The notes below the pieces were generated by a model. The model saw nothing but the letters and a program-made list of their open reading frames with translations. It had not been told where the DNA came from and searched no databases. The translations under genes were made by a program, and so were the position numbers. 60,814 nt of DNA from Deltaproteobacteria bacterium (lineage in GTDB: Bacteria; Myxococcota_A; UBA9160; SZUA-336). This document shows positions 25,305 through 34,564 of the stretch, one piece after another; the first letter of the stretch is position 1; each line of letters begins with the position of its first letter. The stretch covers positions 1-60,814 of the forward strand of contig JAJDAK010000096.1 in the NCBI GenBank assembly GCA_029261895.1, read 5' to 3'.

Positions 25305-26357
25305 GTGGTCGATTCAAATCTGCCCAGAAATATTTCAGCCGCAATGGCGACACAATCGAAGCTTTGCAAAGCTTTTCATTCGCCCTTCTATGCCGAACTT
25401 CTGTCCTATTGGTCGGATCACCTCGACGACACCCCTGTATTGAAAACTGTTCTCGAGACCTATCCCGAAGATCCGGCATCTTCACTGTTTCCACTGCGCA
25501 TCCTCGGCGGTGTGCACTACCTGGTTCTCACGGGTCAAGCGGAAGCACTCGTGTCCCACTATCCGTCTGTCGGTGGAACACCGACATGGCCGGAGGCATG
25601 GCAATGCTTCACCGAAGTGGTCAACGAAAATGCGGCCTTTCTCCAGCGCTTCGTTCTCAATACGCCACAAACCAATGAGGTGACGCGCTCGGCCGGTTTG
25701 CTCGGCGGCTTTCTCAACGTTGCTGCGCTGACTCAGAAGCCACTAAGGCTGTTCGAGATCGGCAGCAGCGCGGGCTTGAATCAAAATTGGCATCACTATG
25801 GCTTTCTCCTGAGCGAGCATCGTTGGGGACCCAGCAACGCTGAGGTACAGATCGAATCTCAATGGGACGGCGGCCCGCCCGAACTGCAAGCAAAAGTTCA
25901 AATCGATCGGTCTTCCGGCTGCGATATCGCGCCCATCGATTTGAACGATCCCGCGGAACGCATGCGTTTGATGTCTTATGTTTGGCCCGAGCATCGCGAT
26001 CGATTCGAGCGCTTGAAGGCGGCGATTTCGTTTGCGCAGAAGTACTCGCCCAGCGTCATCCAGTCCGCGGCTGCAGACTGGTTAGAGACTGAACTGGTAA
26101 AGCCTGTAGAGGGCGTAACACGCGTGCTCTTTCACAGCGCGGTGTGGTTCTATCTTCCCCAATCGGAACAGCAGCGCATCCAAGCTTTGATGGAGCGGGC
26201 GGGCCAAGCCGCAACGTCCGATACACCGCTGGCATGGGTTCAGGTTGAACACGGCACGGGGTTTCCGGAGCTAAGTGTTCAGATTTGGCCCGAAGGGAAA
26301 GAAGTTCGACTTGCTCAGGTTCATCCATTTGGCACCCAAGTACGTTGGCTTGGCTAA
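25305..26357 (+). CDS. DUF2332-family protein
   Basis: 350 residues from a GTG 8 bases after the Fe-S gene. It shows the DUF2332 pattern: SPFYAELLSYWSDHL, a central LFEIGSSAGLNQNWHHYGF that looks like an S-adenosylmethionine-binding GxGxG-type loop, GCDIAPIDLNDPAERMRLMSYVWPEH and VLFHSAVWFYLPQSEQQRIQ. No activity is established for the family; a methyltransferase-like fold is suggested by the EIGSSAGLN turn. Its stop lies 4 bases before the stop of the convergent aminotransferase gene, with no terminator between them. Confidence 0.8.
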   Translation: MVDSNLPRNISAAMATQSKLCKAFHSPFYAELLSYWSDHLDDTPVLKTVLETYPEDPASSLFPLRILGGVHYLVLTGQAEALVSHYPSVGGTPTWPEAWQCFTEVVNENAAFLQRFVLNTPQTNEVTRSAGLLGGFLNVAALTQKPLRLFEIGSSAGLNQNWHHYGFLLSEHRWGPSNAEVQIESQWDGGPPELQAKVQIDRSSGCDIAPIDLNDPAERMRLMSYVWPEHRDRFERLKAAISFAQKYSPSVIQSAAADWLETELVKPVEGVTRVLFHSAVWFYLPQSEQQRIQALMERAGQAATSDTPLAWVQVEHGTGFPELSVQIWPEGKEVRLAQVHPFGTQVRWLG

Positions 26358-26361
26358 GAGA

Positions 26362-27225
26362 CTAGATCGCAACGCCGCGCGTCTCGACCTCTAGTAGAAA
26401 CGCCTGATGCAATTGCTCGGTCACCGGACCCGGCACGCGCCCCGTGGTCTGTCCGTCCAATAGTCGTACTGGTGCGATGCGTACACCGGTTCCACTGAGA
26501 AACACTTCATCCGCGGCCCAAAGGTCGACTCGATCCAAGCTCCGTTCTGTTGCGGGAATGCCCAGGCGAAGCGCCAGCTCCAAGACGGTTGCGCGCGTAA
26601 TTCCCGCGAGCGCACCGTCGCTAGCGGGTGGCGTGTAAAGATGGCCGTCGTTCACAGCAAACACGTTCGCGACCGCGGCTTCTGCGATCTGTCCACGCGA
26701 GTTAAGCATCAGCGCTTCATCTGCACCCTGCGCACTGGCTTCGCGTTTCGCCAATACGGAGTTCAAATAGCAGAGGCTCTTCACGCGCGGATCCAGCGCA
26801 TCCGCATTCGGCTGACGCAAACTCGACGTGATCAGACTTAAGCCCCGCCGCCGACGTTCGTCGGAATAGATCTCGAGTCGATCCACAATGCAAATGATGC
26901 GCGGGTTCACGCAAGCGGTCGGATCGACACCAAGCGGTCCGTCACCCCGCGTAACAATGAGACGGATGTAGCCATCATCTAGCCCTGTCGCGCGGGCGGT
27001 TTCACAAACGATCTTCTCCATCTCCATCAGCGATACCGGCAAACGGAGCGCAATCGCTTTCGCCGATACTTCCAAGCGCTTCAGATGATCCACCAAGCGG
27101 AAAATCCGGCCTTTATACAGACGAATTCCTTCGAACACACCATCGCCATACAACAATCCATGATCCGAAACTGGAATGCGTGCTTCCGCGGTATCCATAA
27201 TCGTGCCGTCGATCCATGCTTTCAT
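26362..27225 (-). CDS. ilvE: Branched-chain-type (class IV PLP) aminotransferase
   Basis: 287 residues, the usual length of IlvE/Dat enzymes. Key parts are WIDGTI near the start, HGLLYGDGVFEGIRLY, LIVTRGDGPLG, the Schiff-base Lys in DPRVKSLCYLNSVLAK, DEALMLNSRGQIAEAAVANVF, and GITRATVLELA with DEVFLSGTG at the end. The pattern fits branched-chain aminotransferase, but D-amino acid aminotransferase cannot be ruled out. The ATG overlaps the stop of the IclR gene (ATGA), so the two are co-transcribed and the enzyme is probably under the IclR protein's own control. Confidence 0.8.
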   Translation of the reverse strand: MKAWIDGTIMDTAEARIPVSDHGLLYGDGVFEGIRLYKGRIFRLVDHLKRLEVSAKAIALRLPVSLMEMEKIVCETARATGLDDGYIRLIVTRGDGPLGVDPTACVNPRIICIVDRLEIYSDERRRRGLSLITSSLRQPNADALDPRVKSLCYLNSVLAKREASAQGADEALMLNSRGQIAEAAVANVFAVNDGHLYTPPASDGALAGITRATVLELALRLGIPATERSLDRVDLWAADEVFLSGTGVRIAPVRLLDGQTTGRVPGPVTEQLHQAFLLEVETRGVAI

Positions 27226-27953
27226 TTTGAACCCCTTTTCAAGCGAGCTTCGATCGCGTGCGCGGCCCCCACAACTTCGGACGAAAGTCGCGCAGCATCC
27301 GTCGCGGGAAGCTGTGAAGCCGGTCCCGCCATGGCCAACGCGCCCACCAATCGATCATCAAATCGAATCGGCGCTGCAAAACCCACCAAGCCAGAGATCC
27401 ATTCCTCCCGATTGGTCGCCCAACCACGAGTTTGAATTAATGAAAGCTCGGCGTTTTGAAGCTCCTCGATGGAAGACGTTGCCGCCGTAAAACGTGGCGC
27501 ACTCGCCGACGAAACGAGCTGCGGTGCAAACGCGAGATAGAGTTTTCCAATCGCTGTTGCGTGACTTGGAATTTCTGCACCGATGCGTGGCGACGCGCGC
27601 AGAAAGCCGGTCCCCTCACGCTTATCCAGCACGAGAATGCGACCCGCGCGGGCGGTCGCAAGAAACACCGTTTGTTCAACACGCTGTGCGGTCGACTCCA
27701 ACACGGGTTGCGCGGCAACGACCAGCGGTTCACGCTCTAAGACGCCCAATCCCAACGAGACCAACATCATGCCCGGCCGGTAGCGCCCGTCCTCACGACG
27801 CTCGACCCAGCCACGATCGACCAGGGGCACCAATAGGCGATGTACGGTCGACTTCGGCAGATCGAGCGCGCGCCCAATCTGTGTGACCCCAGCCGCATCC
27901 CCAAACTCATGGAGATGCGCGAGTACATCGAGTGCGCGTTCGAGGCTAGCCAT
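27222..27953 (-). CDS. IclR-family transcriptional regulator
   Basis: 243 residues from the ATG at 27953, with AGGGA upstream. The N-terminal winged helix has ERALDVLAHLHEFGDAAGVTQIGRALDLPKSTVHRLL. The effector domain has the IclR signatures RYRPGMMLVSLG, GRILVLDKREG, PSHATAIGKLYLAF and GWATNREEWISGLVGFAAPI. Two copies of a TTC(C/T)GTAxTTCGGAA-type palindrome lie at 27980-27996 and 28000-28016, between this gene and the divergent TauE gene, and are probably its operators. The ligand is unknown; family members often sense small organic acids. Confidence 0.9.
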   Translation of the reverse strand: MASLERALDVLAHLHEFGDAAGVTQIGRALDLPKSTVHRLLVPLVDRGWVERREDGRYRPGMMLVSLGLGVLEREPLVVAAQPVLESTAQRVEQTVFLATARAGRILVLDKREGTGFLRASPRIGAEIPSHATAIGKLYLAFAPQLVSSASAPRFTAATSSIEELQNAELSLIQTRGWATNREEWISGLVGFAAPIRFDDRLVGALAMAGPASQLPATDAARLSSEVVGAAHAIEARLKRGSK

Positions 27954-27979
27954 GGTAAGTCCCTGCTTGCTTTGTAGAT

Positions 27980-28016
27980 GTTCCGTATTTCGGAACATAA
28001 TTCTGTAATTCGGAAC
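27980..28016. promoter_or_regulatory. Two tandem IclR-like operators
   Basis: GTTCCG-TATTT-CGGAAC (27980-27996) is a perfect inverted repeat. ATTCTG-TAATT-CGGAAC (28000-28016) is a degenerate second copy, centred exactly 20 bases on. Both lie in the 92-base divergent gap and would cover promoters both ways. This spacing on one face of the helix suits a pair of IclR dimers. Confidence 0.65.
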
Positions 28017-28045
28017 AATGCTATCTGGATTTGGGTGATCATGCA

Positions 28046-28774
28046 ATGGTCCCGCTCGTGAGCGAACTCATTCTGGTGCTGGTGCTATTTGCCGGGGCAC
28101 TCATTCAGGGCTTTCTCGGATTTGGGCTCGGCATCTTCGCGATGGCGATGCTGAGCCTCACCCATGATCTCTTCTACGCGAGCGGCGTCGTGAACTTGGT
28201 TGCGCTGTTTTTCTCGTTCGCGATGGCGTGGACATTGCGCCGCAGTATTCGTTGGCCCTTGATCGCTTGGATCGCGCCGGGCGCAGTGATCGGCATCGGC
28301 ATCGGCCTGGAAGCGCTCGGACGGTTCGAGGCGCAGCTGCTATTGCGGCTTCTCGGGTTCAGCATCGTCGGAATGTCGGTCTGGAACCTCGCACAACCAA
28401 CGCTGGCGGCATCGACATCGCGCGTCACCGACGTCGGCGTCGGCTTACTTTCCGGAATTCTTTCGGGACTCTTCAACACAGGCGGGCCACCACTGGTCGC
28501 ACATTTGTACCGACGCGATGATCCACCCGACGTTCTAAAAGCGACACTCCAAGTCCTATTCGTAATAACCACGACGGTTCGGCTGCCCGCTGCAATTGCG
28601 AAGCAGCTACTCAGCGCAGAAATGGTCTGGGACGCTGTGCTCGCCCTACCCGCTCTACTTCTAGGACTCGTTTGTGGCATTCGCTTGAGTCAGCGGGTTA
28701 GACCGGATGGCTTTCGCCGTCTCAGTTGGGTCGGGTTGGCGTTGCTTGGCCTCTGGATTCTTGCTTCGGCGTAG
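28046..28774 (+). CDS. TauE/SafE-family permease
   Basis: 242 residues with about seven to eight membrane segments, within the family's usual 240-270. The start has LFAGALIQGFLGFGLGIFAMAML, the TauE/SafE N-terminal repeat. After a loop with TSRVTDVGVG the second repeat has LLSGILSGLFNTGGPPLVAHLY, the conserved G-x-F-x-x-GGPP turn. The family exports sulfite, sulfoacetate or other organosulfur or carboxylate anions. The ATG at 28046 follows GGGTGATC. Divergent from the IclR gene across the two operators, it is probably controlled by it and may export a substrate linked to the aminotransferase (inference). Confidence 0.85.
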   Translation: MVPLVSELILVLVLFAGALIQGFLGFGLGIFAMAMLSLTHDLFYASGVVNLVALFFSFAMAWTLRRSIRWPLIAWIAPGAVIGIGIGLEALGRFEAQLLLRLLGFSIVGMSVWNLAQPTLAASTSRVTDVGVGLLSGILSGLFNTGGPPLVAHLYRRDDPPDVLKATLQVLFVITTTVRLPAAIAKQLLSAEMVWDAVLALPALLLGLVCGIRLSQRVRPDGFRRLSWVGLALLGLWILASA

Positions 28775-28818
28775 CCTCAACCTCGGCCCGGAACCCCGCC
28801 TCTGCTACGTTCTGGCAC

Positions 28819-30909
28819 ATGCAAAATCTCTGGATCGACGCCGAGGCGGCTGAATTCGTCACGCGCTATCCCGGCATTCCGGAGGAGCTCGCGCTCCGCG
28901 TGTACACGTCGCGCCTGGTTGGGCAGGACGAACACCTGGTACTCCACGGCGGTGGCAACACTTCGGTGAAATCGATCGGCCGCGATCTCTACGGCGAAGA
29001 GGTTGCCGTGCTGCACGTGAAAGGCAGCGGCTGGGACCTGGGCGATATCGAGCCCGCAGGACTACCCGCCGTCAAACTCGAACCGTTACGCAAACTTCGC
29101 ACGCTTGAATCGCTGAGCGATGAAGATATGGTGGCCGAAGTACGACGCGTGTTGCTTGACGCCTCTGCACCGAATCCGTCGGTTGAAGCGCTGCTACACG
29201 CTTTTCTCCCGCATCGTTTCATCGATCATTCCCACGCCGATGCGATTCTCGCGCTTACAAACCAACTCGATGGTGAGCAACGCATTCAAGAAATGTACGG
29301 CGAACGTGTCGCGTGGGTGCCCTACATCATGCCTGGGTTCGCGCTTGCGAAATCCGCTGCAGAAATCTTGGAAGCCAACCCGAATGTCGAAGGTCTCGTG
29401 CTCGAAAAACACGGACTTTTCACTTTCGGCGATGATGCAAAGACCAGTTACGATCGGCACATCGATATCGTCGAAGTCGCGGATCGTTTCATTCAACAGC
29501 ACATGGAAGGGCGGCGACCGCTCGATGCCCATCCGATTGTTGCCATGCGCGATGTCTACGAGATCGCGCATATCGTTCGCGGCGCACTGGCCGAACACAG
29601 CGGCGATGCAGACGTTCCGTTTAACCGCTGGGTCTTAGAACACCGTAGCTCCGACGAACTCTTGCATTTCGCCGCGGCGGAACAGGGACCCATCCTTGCC
29701 GGCGCGCCTCCGACGACGCCCGATCATGTGATTCGCACCAAGGGCGCCTACTTACTGATTGAGCGACCGCCGTACAACGACCTTGATGCGCTCTCGGGCT
29801 TGCTGCGCTTTGAAATCGAAACCTATCGAAACGCCTACAGAGAATATTTCGAGCGCAATGTGGCGGCGAAGGGCATCGAGCGAACCATGCTCGACCCAAC
29901 ACCGCGTATCATCGTGCTCCCCGGCTTGGGTATTTTCGCCGCTGGAGAAACACGGAAGGCGGCACGGATCGCAGCAGACATTGCGGAGCATTCGATTCGT
30001 ACCAAGATCTGGGCCAGCATGATCGGTCAGTATCATGGACTGCCTGAAGGCGATATTTTTGACATGGAATACTGGAGTTTGGAACAGGCTAAACTCGGCA
30101 AGAAGGTCGCCGCACCCTTGGCCGGCCAAGTCGCACTCATCACCGGTGGCGCCGGTGCGATCGGGGAGGGCACGGCACGACAATTACTCGCAGCTGGAGC
30201 CGCGGTCATGCTTGTCGACCTCGATTCAGCACGTCTCAAAGCGACGGCGGATCGTCTCAAGAGTGATTCGGTTGAAACGTTCGAAGCGGATGTGACCGAT
30301 GAAGGCGAAGTGATTGACGCTTTTCGAGCAACGGTCGAACGCTTCGGGGGTCTCGATATTACGGTCGCGAATGCCGGGATTGCACAAACAGGCGCTATCG
30401 AAGATCTCGCGGTACAGGATTTTCAGCACACGGTTGAAGTCAATCTCACCGGAACTTTTTTGACGCTCAAAGAATCAGTGCGCTTGATGAATCGACAAGG
30501 CACCGGTGGTAATATCGTGTTGCTATCAAGCAAGAACGTTTTCGCACCCGGGGCGGAATTCGGTGCGTACAGCGCATCTAAAGCCGGCGCGCACCAGCTT
30601 GGAAAAATTGCCGCATTGGAAGCTGCCAGCGCTGGAATCCGCGTAAACATGATCAATGCGGACGCCGTCTTTGGCAGCGCAGAGAATCCATCGGGTCTTT
30701 GGCAGAATGTTGGACCCGAGCGCGCAAAAGCGCGTGGGCTCGACGCCTCTGAGCTCGAAGATTTCTATAAGAATCGCAACTTGCTCAAGTCTCGTGTGAC
30801 CGCAGATCACATTGGCAAGGCCGTTGTCTTTTTTGCCAGTCAACAAACACCCACAACCGGCGCCGCGCTACCCATCGACGGCGGCATACCCGATGCTTTC
30901 CCCCGGTGA
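28819..30909 (+). CDS. Bifunctional class II aldolase / short-chain dehydrogenase (RhaD-like fusion)
   Basis: 696 residues. Residues 1-420 are a class II aldolase/adducin domain: LHGGGNTSVKS, HVKGSGWDL, the metal-binding DHSHADAILALTNQ and LEKHGLFTFG. Residues 430-696 are an SDR: ALITGGAGAIGEGTARQLLA (NAD loop), NAGIAQTGAIEDL, SSKNVFAPG, the catalytic Y-x-x-x-K in AYSASKAGAHQLGK and a PTTGAALPIDGG end. This is the architecture of the rhamnulose-1-phosphate aldolase/alcohol dehydrogenase family. No rhamnose pathway genes lie nearby, so the actual aldose phosphate or hydroxyacid is open. The ATG at 28819 is the first in-family start. Confidence 0.9.
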   Translation: MQNLWIDAEAAEFVTRYPGIPEELALRVYTSRLVGQDEHLVLHGGGNTSVKSIGRDLYGEEVAVLHVKGSGWDLGDIEPAGLPAVKLEPLRKLRTLESLSDEDMVAEVRRVLLDASAPNPSVEALLHAFLPHRFIDHSHADAILALTNQLDGEQRIQEMYGERVAWVPYIMPGFALAKSAAEILEANPNVEGLVLEKHGLFTFGDDAKTSYDRHIDIVEVADRFIQQHMEGRRPLDAHPIVAMRDVYEIAHIVRGALAEHSGDADVPFNRWVLEHRSSDELLHFAAAEQGPILAGAPPTTPDHVIRTKGAYLLIERPPYNDLDALSGLLRFEIETYRNAYREYFERNVAAKGIERTMLDPTPRIIVLPGLGIFAAGETRKAARIAADIAEHSIRTKIWASMIGQYHGLPEGDIFDMEYWSLEQAKLGKKVAAPLAGQVALITGGAGAIGEGTARQLLAAGAAVMLVDLDSARLKATADRLKSDSVETFEADVTDEGEVIDAFRATVERFGGLDITVANAGIAQTGAIEDLAVQDFQHTVEVNLTGTFLTLKESVRLMNRQGTGGNIVLLSSKNVFAPGAEFGAYSASKAGAHQLGKIAALEAASAGIRVNMINADAVFGSAENPSGLWQNVGPERAKARGLDASELEDFYKNRNLLKSRVTADHIGKAVVFFASQQTPTTGAALPIDGGIPDAFPR

Positions 30910-30918
30910 CGCCGTGAC

Positions 30919-32217
30919 ATGAATCCTGTTTACGTCGCATTGATCGTGATCGCCGTCCTTTGGTCGGCTTGGTCGGGTCAAATGCACGACACCACCCAAG
31001 CGAGCCTTGAGTGGGCAAAATCCGCGGTCAACATTGCATTCGGTCTTTTGGGTGGCATGGCACTTTGGCTCGGGCTGCTACGCGTACTGCAAGACGCAGG
31101 CGTTCTCAGGTCCCTATCCATTAAACTCGCGCCGCTGATGCAGCGGCTGTTTCCGGACGTTCCGGCAGACCACCCGGCAATGGGCGCGATGATTCTCAAT
31201 ATTGCGGCCAATATGTTGGGCCTCGGCAATGCGGCAACTCCGTTCGGCTTGAAAGCCATGCAGGAGTTGAACAAGCTCAACAACCGACCCGGTGTCGCAA
31301 CCAACTCGATGGCGCTTTTCCTCGCGATCAACACTTCTGGCGTTGCGGTCTTTCCGACCGGAATGATTGTGCTGCGCAGCACTGAAGGCTCACTGAACGC
31401 CGGCGGAATCGTTCTCCCCTCGATTCTCGCGACTCTCTGCTCGACACTGGTGGCCATCAGTGTCGCCAAATTCCTTCAGAACCGTTCGGTGTTCGCCTTT
31501 GACCGTCAGACGCTCGTCGAAGACTCAGGCGATGGCTCCTCTCTCGCAGACGGCATCGGCGGACTTGATCGGGCAGAGGAAATCGCCGCGCAGGAACCCT
31601 TGAAAAGCGATGGGCTGATGCGCGCGTTCATGTGGCTCTGCATTGGCGTCTTTTTGATCTTCATGGGTCGTCAGATCAATCTTGGCCTGACGATGCGCGA
31701 AATCCTCTCCGATTGGTTGCTGCCCTTCATCATGATGTCGATCATCTTGTTCGGCGTATCGCGACGGATGAAGGTCTACGAATCGGTCATCAAGGGTGCT
31801 CGAGAGGGCTTTGACATCTTCATCATGATCGTGCCTTTCCTGGTGGTGATTCTCGTGGCGATCGGCATGCTGCGCGCGTCAGGCGCGCTCGAGGCGATCA
31901 CTGCGTTCATTCAACCCGTAACGGGCTTAATCGGTTTTCCGGCCGAAGCTCTGCCGATGGCGCTAATTCGGCCACTATCCGGCAGCGGCGCCTTGGGTGT
32001 CGTTACAGAAACGCTTGCGACACACGGGCCAGATTCTTTCGTTGGCTTTCTCACATCGGTGATGAATGGCAGCACCGAGACCACATTCTACGTACTGGCC
32101 GTCTACTACGGCAGTGTTCAGATCCGTGCAATTCGCCACACTTTGGTCGCTTGTCTTTGCGCAGACGCGACCGGAGTTGTGGCGGCATTTGTCTGGAGCT
32201 TACTTTTCTACGCCTAA
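30919..32217 (+). CDS. Fused SpmA-SpmB (nucleoside-recognition domain) membrane protein
   Basis: 432 residues that join two proteins usually separate. Residues 1-200 match SpmA, with LGLGNAATPFGLKAMQELNKLN and FLAINTSGVAVFP. Residues 235-432 match SpmB, with MKVYESVIKGAREGFDIFI, RPLSGSGALG and MNGSTETTFYVLAVYYGSVQIR. The linker at 190-230 is acidic and polar. Both halves are 'gate' domains; in Bacillus they help dehydrate the spore core, but homologues are common in non-sporulating Gram-negatives, where the role is unclear. It starts 9 bases after the aldolase/SDR stop. Confidence 0.85.
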   Translation: MNPVYVALIVIAVLWSAWSGQMHDTTQASLEWAKSAVNIAFGLLGGMALWLGLLRVLQDAGVLRSLSIKLAPLMQRLFPDVPADHPAMGAMILNIAANMLGLGNAATPFGLKAMQELNKLNNRPGVATNSMALFLAINTSGVAVFPTGMIVLRSTEGSLNAGGIVLPSILATLCSTLVAISVAKFLQNRSVFAFDRQTLVEDSGDGSSLADGIGGLDRAEEIAAQEPLKSDGLMRAFMWLCIGVFLIFMGRQINLGLTMREILSDWLLPFIMMSIILFGVSRRMKVYESVIKGAREGFDIFIMIVPFLVVILVAIGMLRASGALEAITAFIQPVTGLIGFPAEALPMALIRPLSGSGALGVVTETLATHGPDSFVGFLTSVMNGSTETTFYVLAVYYGSVQIRAIRHTLVACLCADATGVVAAFVWSLLFYA

Positions 32218-32277
32218 TTGGCATAGATTCAGGGTCCCCCCCTGGAAGCTCGTTCATCGAAGCGCTAGAGGTTGGCT

Positions 32278-32811
32278 ATGGCGGCGAAAATTTTTACGGT
32301 TCTATTTGTGGGTTTCCTAGTCGGTTCGCCGGCGTGGGGCAAAGATTACATCCGAGACACGCTTCGTATCAAAATGCGAGACGGGCCGAGCCTCAAGCAC
32401 GACACCATCAGCGTGTTGGCATCTGGTGATGCGGGTTTTCGTCTCGACGAAGAAGATGGCTGGATCAAGATCCGCACCGCAAGAGGCCAGGTCGGCTGGG
32501 TGCCTGGGGGCTACCTGACCGATGAGGCACCGGCGAGCGTGGCGCTGCCCCATGTCGAAGCCGCACTCGAGAAGGCACGAAGCTCCGTCAAGGTTCTGGA
32601 AACTCGAATCACCGAGCAATCCGAAGCTGTGCTGGAGCTCGATACGCTGCGTCAACGCAATCACACGCTTGAAGAAGAGAACATGCGCCTCAGCGCCTCG
32701 GCGATGTGGAAATATCTGCTTGCCGGAGCCGCGATCTTCCTCGGTGGAATGCTTGTCGGCGGGATGGTGCCACGCGGATCCGCCGCACGCAGTCGACGCA
32801 TCAAAATCTGA
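32278..32811 (+). CDS. SH3-domain periplasmic protein with C-terminal anchor (TIGR04211-like)
   Basis: 177 residues from the ATG at 32278, preceded by AGAGG. A signal peptide (1-22) leads to a bacterial SH3 domain (about 24-86: DTLRIKMRDGPS...WIKIRTARGQVGWVPGGYL). A Glu/Arg-rich coiled coil (about 95-145, EKARSSVKVLETRITEQSEA, RQRNHTLEEENMRL) and a single C-terminal membrane helix (YLLAGAAIFLGGMLVGGMV) with a basic tail follow. This order matches the TIGR04211 SH3/YgiM-like proteins, thought to bind the cell envelope. In-frame TTG at 32272 is an alternative start. Confidence 0.85.
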   Translation: MAAKIFTVLFVGFLVGSPAWGKDYIRDTLRIKMRDGPSLKHDTISVLASGDAGFRLDEEDGWIKIRTARGQVGWVPGGYLTDEAPASVALPHVEAALEKARSSVKVLETRITEQSEAVLELDTLRQRNHTLEEENMRLSASAMWKYLLAGAAIFLGGMLVGGMVPRGSAARSRRIKI

Positions 32812-32818
32812 GTCTGCA

Positions 32819-33703
32819 TTGTCCCGCCAGTCCAGCGGTTGGGATGGCCTGCTACCACGGCTCGAGCGTGTGCTCGACCTGCTCGAGGAGCGCCTGCATC
32901 TCGGTGGAGTGAAGGCGGCGCCCGCATCGGGCGAGGCACTGGCGTTCCGCTGGAATCAGGGCCATCTCGAGACGATCCTGAATCCAGACATCTACCCACA
33001 CGAGGATCTCATTGGGGTGGATACGTCGCTTGCTCGGTTGCGCGCGAACATCGCCGCCTTTTGTCGTGGCGACGCGGCGCTCGACATGTTGCTCTACGGT
33101 GAAAGGGGTACCGGAAAATCCTCCGCCGTACGGGGCCTGCTCCAAGATTTCGGTCCCATCGGGCTACGGATTGTTGAGATTCGTCGCGACGACCTATTTG
33201 AACTGCATCGACTCTATGAAGATCTTCGAAAATTACCCGGACGGGTTTTGATCTTCTGCGATGACCTGAGTTTTGAAGAGGGAGATCGCTCCTACACCGA
33301 GCTAAAAACAATCCTCGAAGGCGGGCTCGAGGCGCGCCCCGATCACGTCCTGCTCGCCGCCACCTCGAACCGTCGATACTTGATTCCAGAGCGAGCTTCC
33401 GAGAATCGTGAAGCGGTCCTCGATGCGGATGGTGAACTGCATCCCGGCGAGACGACCGAAGTAAAGCTCAGTGTTTCCGATCGCTTTGGTCTGCTGCTGC
33501 CGTTCTTCAGTTTCAACCAGGAAACGTATTTGAAAATCGTGGATCATCACGCGCATAAACTTGGCTTGACGGACCGGCTTGAAACCGCGGAGATGCATGC
33601 TCGGGCATTGCGCTTCGCGTTGGAGCGATCGTCTCGGAGCGGTCGCACGGCACGCCAAGCGTGTATCGTAGCGCTTCAGGAATTGGAAGGGTCCAGACTT
33701 TGA
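32819..33703 (+). CDS. DUF815 AAA-type ATPase
   Basis: 294 residues from a TTG at 32819, 7 bases after the SH3 gene; I see no better start in frame. The family pattern is complete: HLETILNPDIYPHEDLIG, the Walker A GERGTGKSSAVRGL, Walker B-like VLIFCDDLSFEEGD, the sensor region LLAATSNRRYLIPE and DRFGLLLPFFSFNQETYLKIV. DUF815 proteins are stand-alone ATPases of unknown duty. Its stop overlaps the TTG start of purU, so these genes form one run. Confidence 0.85.
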   Translation: MSRQSSGWDGLLPRLERVLDLLEERLHLGGVKAAPASGEALAFRWNQGHLETILNPDIYPHEDLIGVDTSLARLRANIAAFCRGDAALDMLLYGERGTGKSSAVRGLLQDFGPIGLRIVEIRRDDLFELHRLYEDLRKLPGRVLIFCDDLSFEEGDRSYTELKTILEGGLEARPDHVLLAATSNRRYLIPERASENREAVLDADGELHPGETTEVKLSVSDRFGLLLPFFSFNQETYLKIVDHHAHKLGLTDRLETAEMHARALRFALERSSRSGRTARQACIVALQELEGSRL

Positions 33704-34560
33704 GCTCCCAAACAACGACGGGAACGTTGCTCGTTTGCTGCCCGGACCGCAAAGGTTTGGTCGCGGCGTTGTCGGGTCTGCTCTATAACCACGGCGCAAA
33801 TATTCTCCAGGCCCAGCAACATACCGACACTACCGAGAAAATTTTCTTTCAGCGCATCCATTTCGATTTGGCAGAATTGGATATCTCGCGCTCCGAGCTA
33901 GATGATCTACTGCGCATTGAATGTGGGCGCTATGAGATGCGTTGGCGTATTTCGTACTCCGATCCGCCAAAACGCATCGCAATCTTCGTTTCAAAATTCG
34001 AGCACTGTTTCTATGATCTACTTCTGCGTCATCGGCTCGGCGAACTGCCGTGCGAATTAGCGCTCGTGATTTCAAACCATCCGGACCTTGAGTCCGGCGC
34101 TGCGCAGTTCGGCGTTCCCTATCACGTGTTTCCAATCACGAAACAAAACAAAGCGGAGCAGGAAAAGAAAGAGATCGAGCTGCTCCAACGAGAGAACATC
34201 GATCTGATCGTGATGGCGCGTTACATGCAAGTTCTGAGTGATGATTTTCTCGCCACCTTTCCTGATCGAATCATCAATATTCATCATAGCTTCCTACCGG
34301 CGTTCATTGGCGCAAAACCCTATCACCAGGCCTATGAACGCGGCGTCAAATTAATTGGTGCGACTGCGCATTACGCAACATCGGACCTCGATGAAGGTCC
34401 GATCATTTCGCAGAAGGTCGTGCCGTGTTCCCACCGCGATACGATTAAAGATCTGGTGCGAAAGGGACGCGACGTCGAACGCGTCGCATTAGCCGAAGCC
34501 GTACGCTGGTCGCTGGAAGATCGCATCATCGTTCACGGTCGCCGGACGACCGTTTTCTAA
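33700..34560 (+). CDS. purU: Formyltetrahydrofolate deformylase
   Basis: 286 residues from a TTG at 33700 that overlaps the previous stop, with GGAAGG upstream. An N-terminal ACT domain (TLLVCCPDRKGLVAALSGLLYNHGANILQAQQHTD) is followed by the formyltransferase-type catalytic domain: KRIAIFVSKFEHCFYDLL, VISNHPDL, MARYMQVLSDDF, the INIHHSFLPAF block with the catalytic His and GATAHYATSDLDEGPII with the catalytic Asp. The enzyme releases formate from 10-formyl-THF for purine synthesis and folate balance. Two other one-carbon enzymes lie in the window, at 23633 and 48565. Confidence 0.95.
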   Translation: MSSQTTTGTLLVCCPDRKGLVAALSGLLYNHGANILQAQQHTDTTEKIFFQRIHFDLAELDISRSELDDLLRIECGRYEMRWRISYSDPPKRIAIFVSKFEHCFYDLLLRHRLGELPCELALVISNHPDLESGAAQFGVPYHVFPITKQNKAEQEKKEIELLQRENIDLIVMARYMQVLSDDFLATFPDRIINIHHSFLPAFIGAKPYHQAYERGVKLIGATAHYATSDLDEGPIISQKVVPCSHRDTIKDLVRKGRDVERVALAEAVRWSLEDRIIVHGRRTTVF

Positions 34561-34564
34561 TCCG

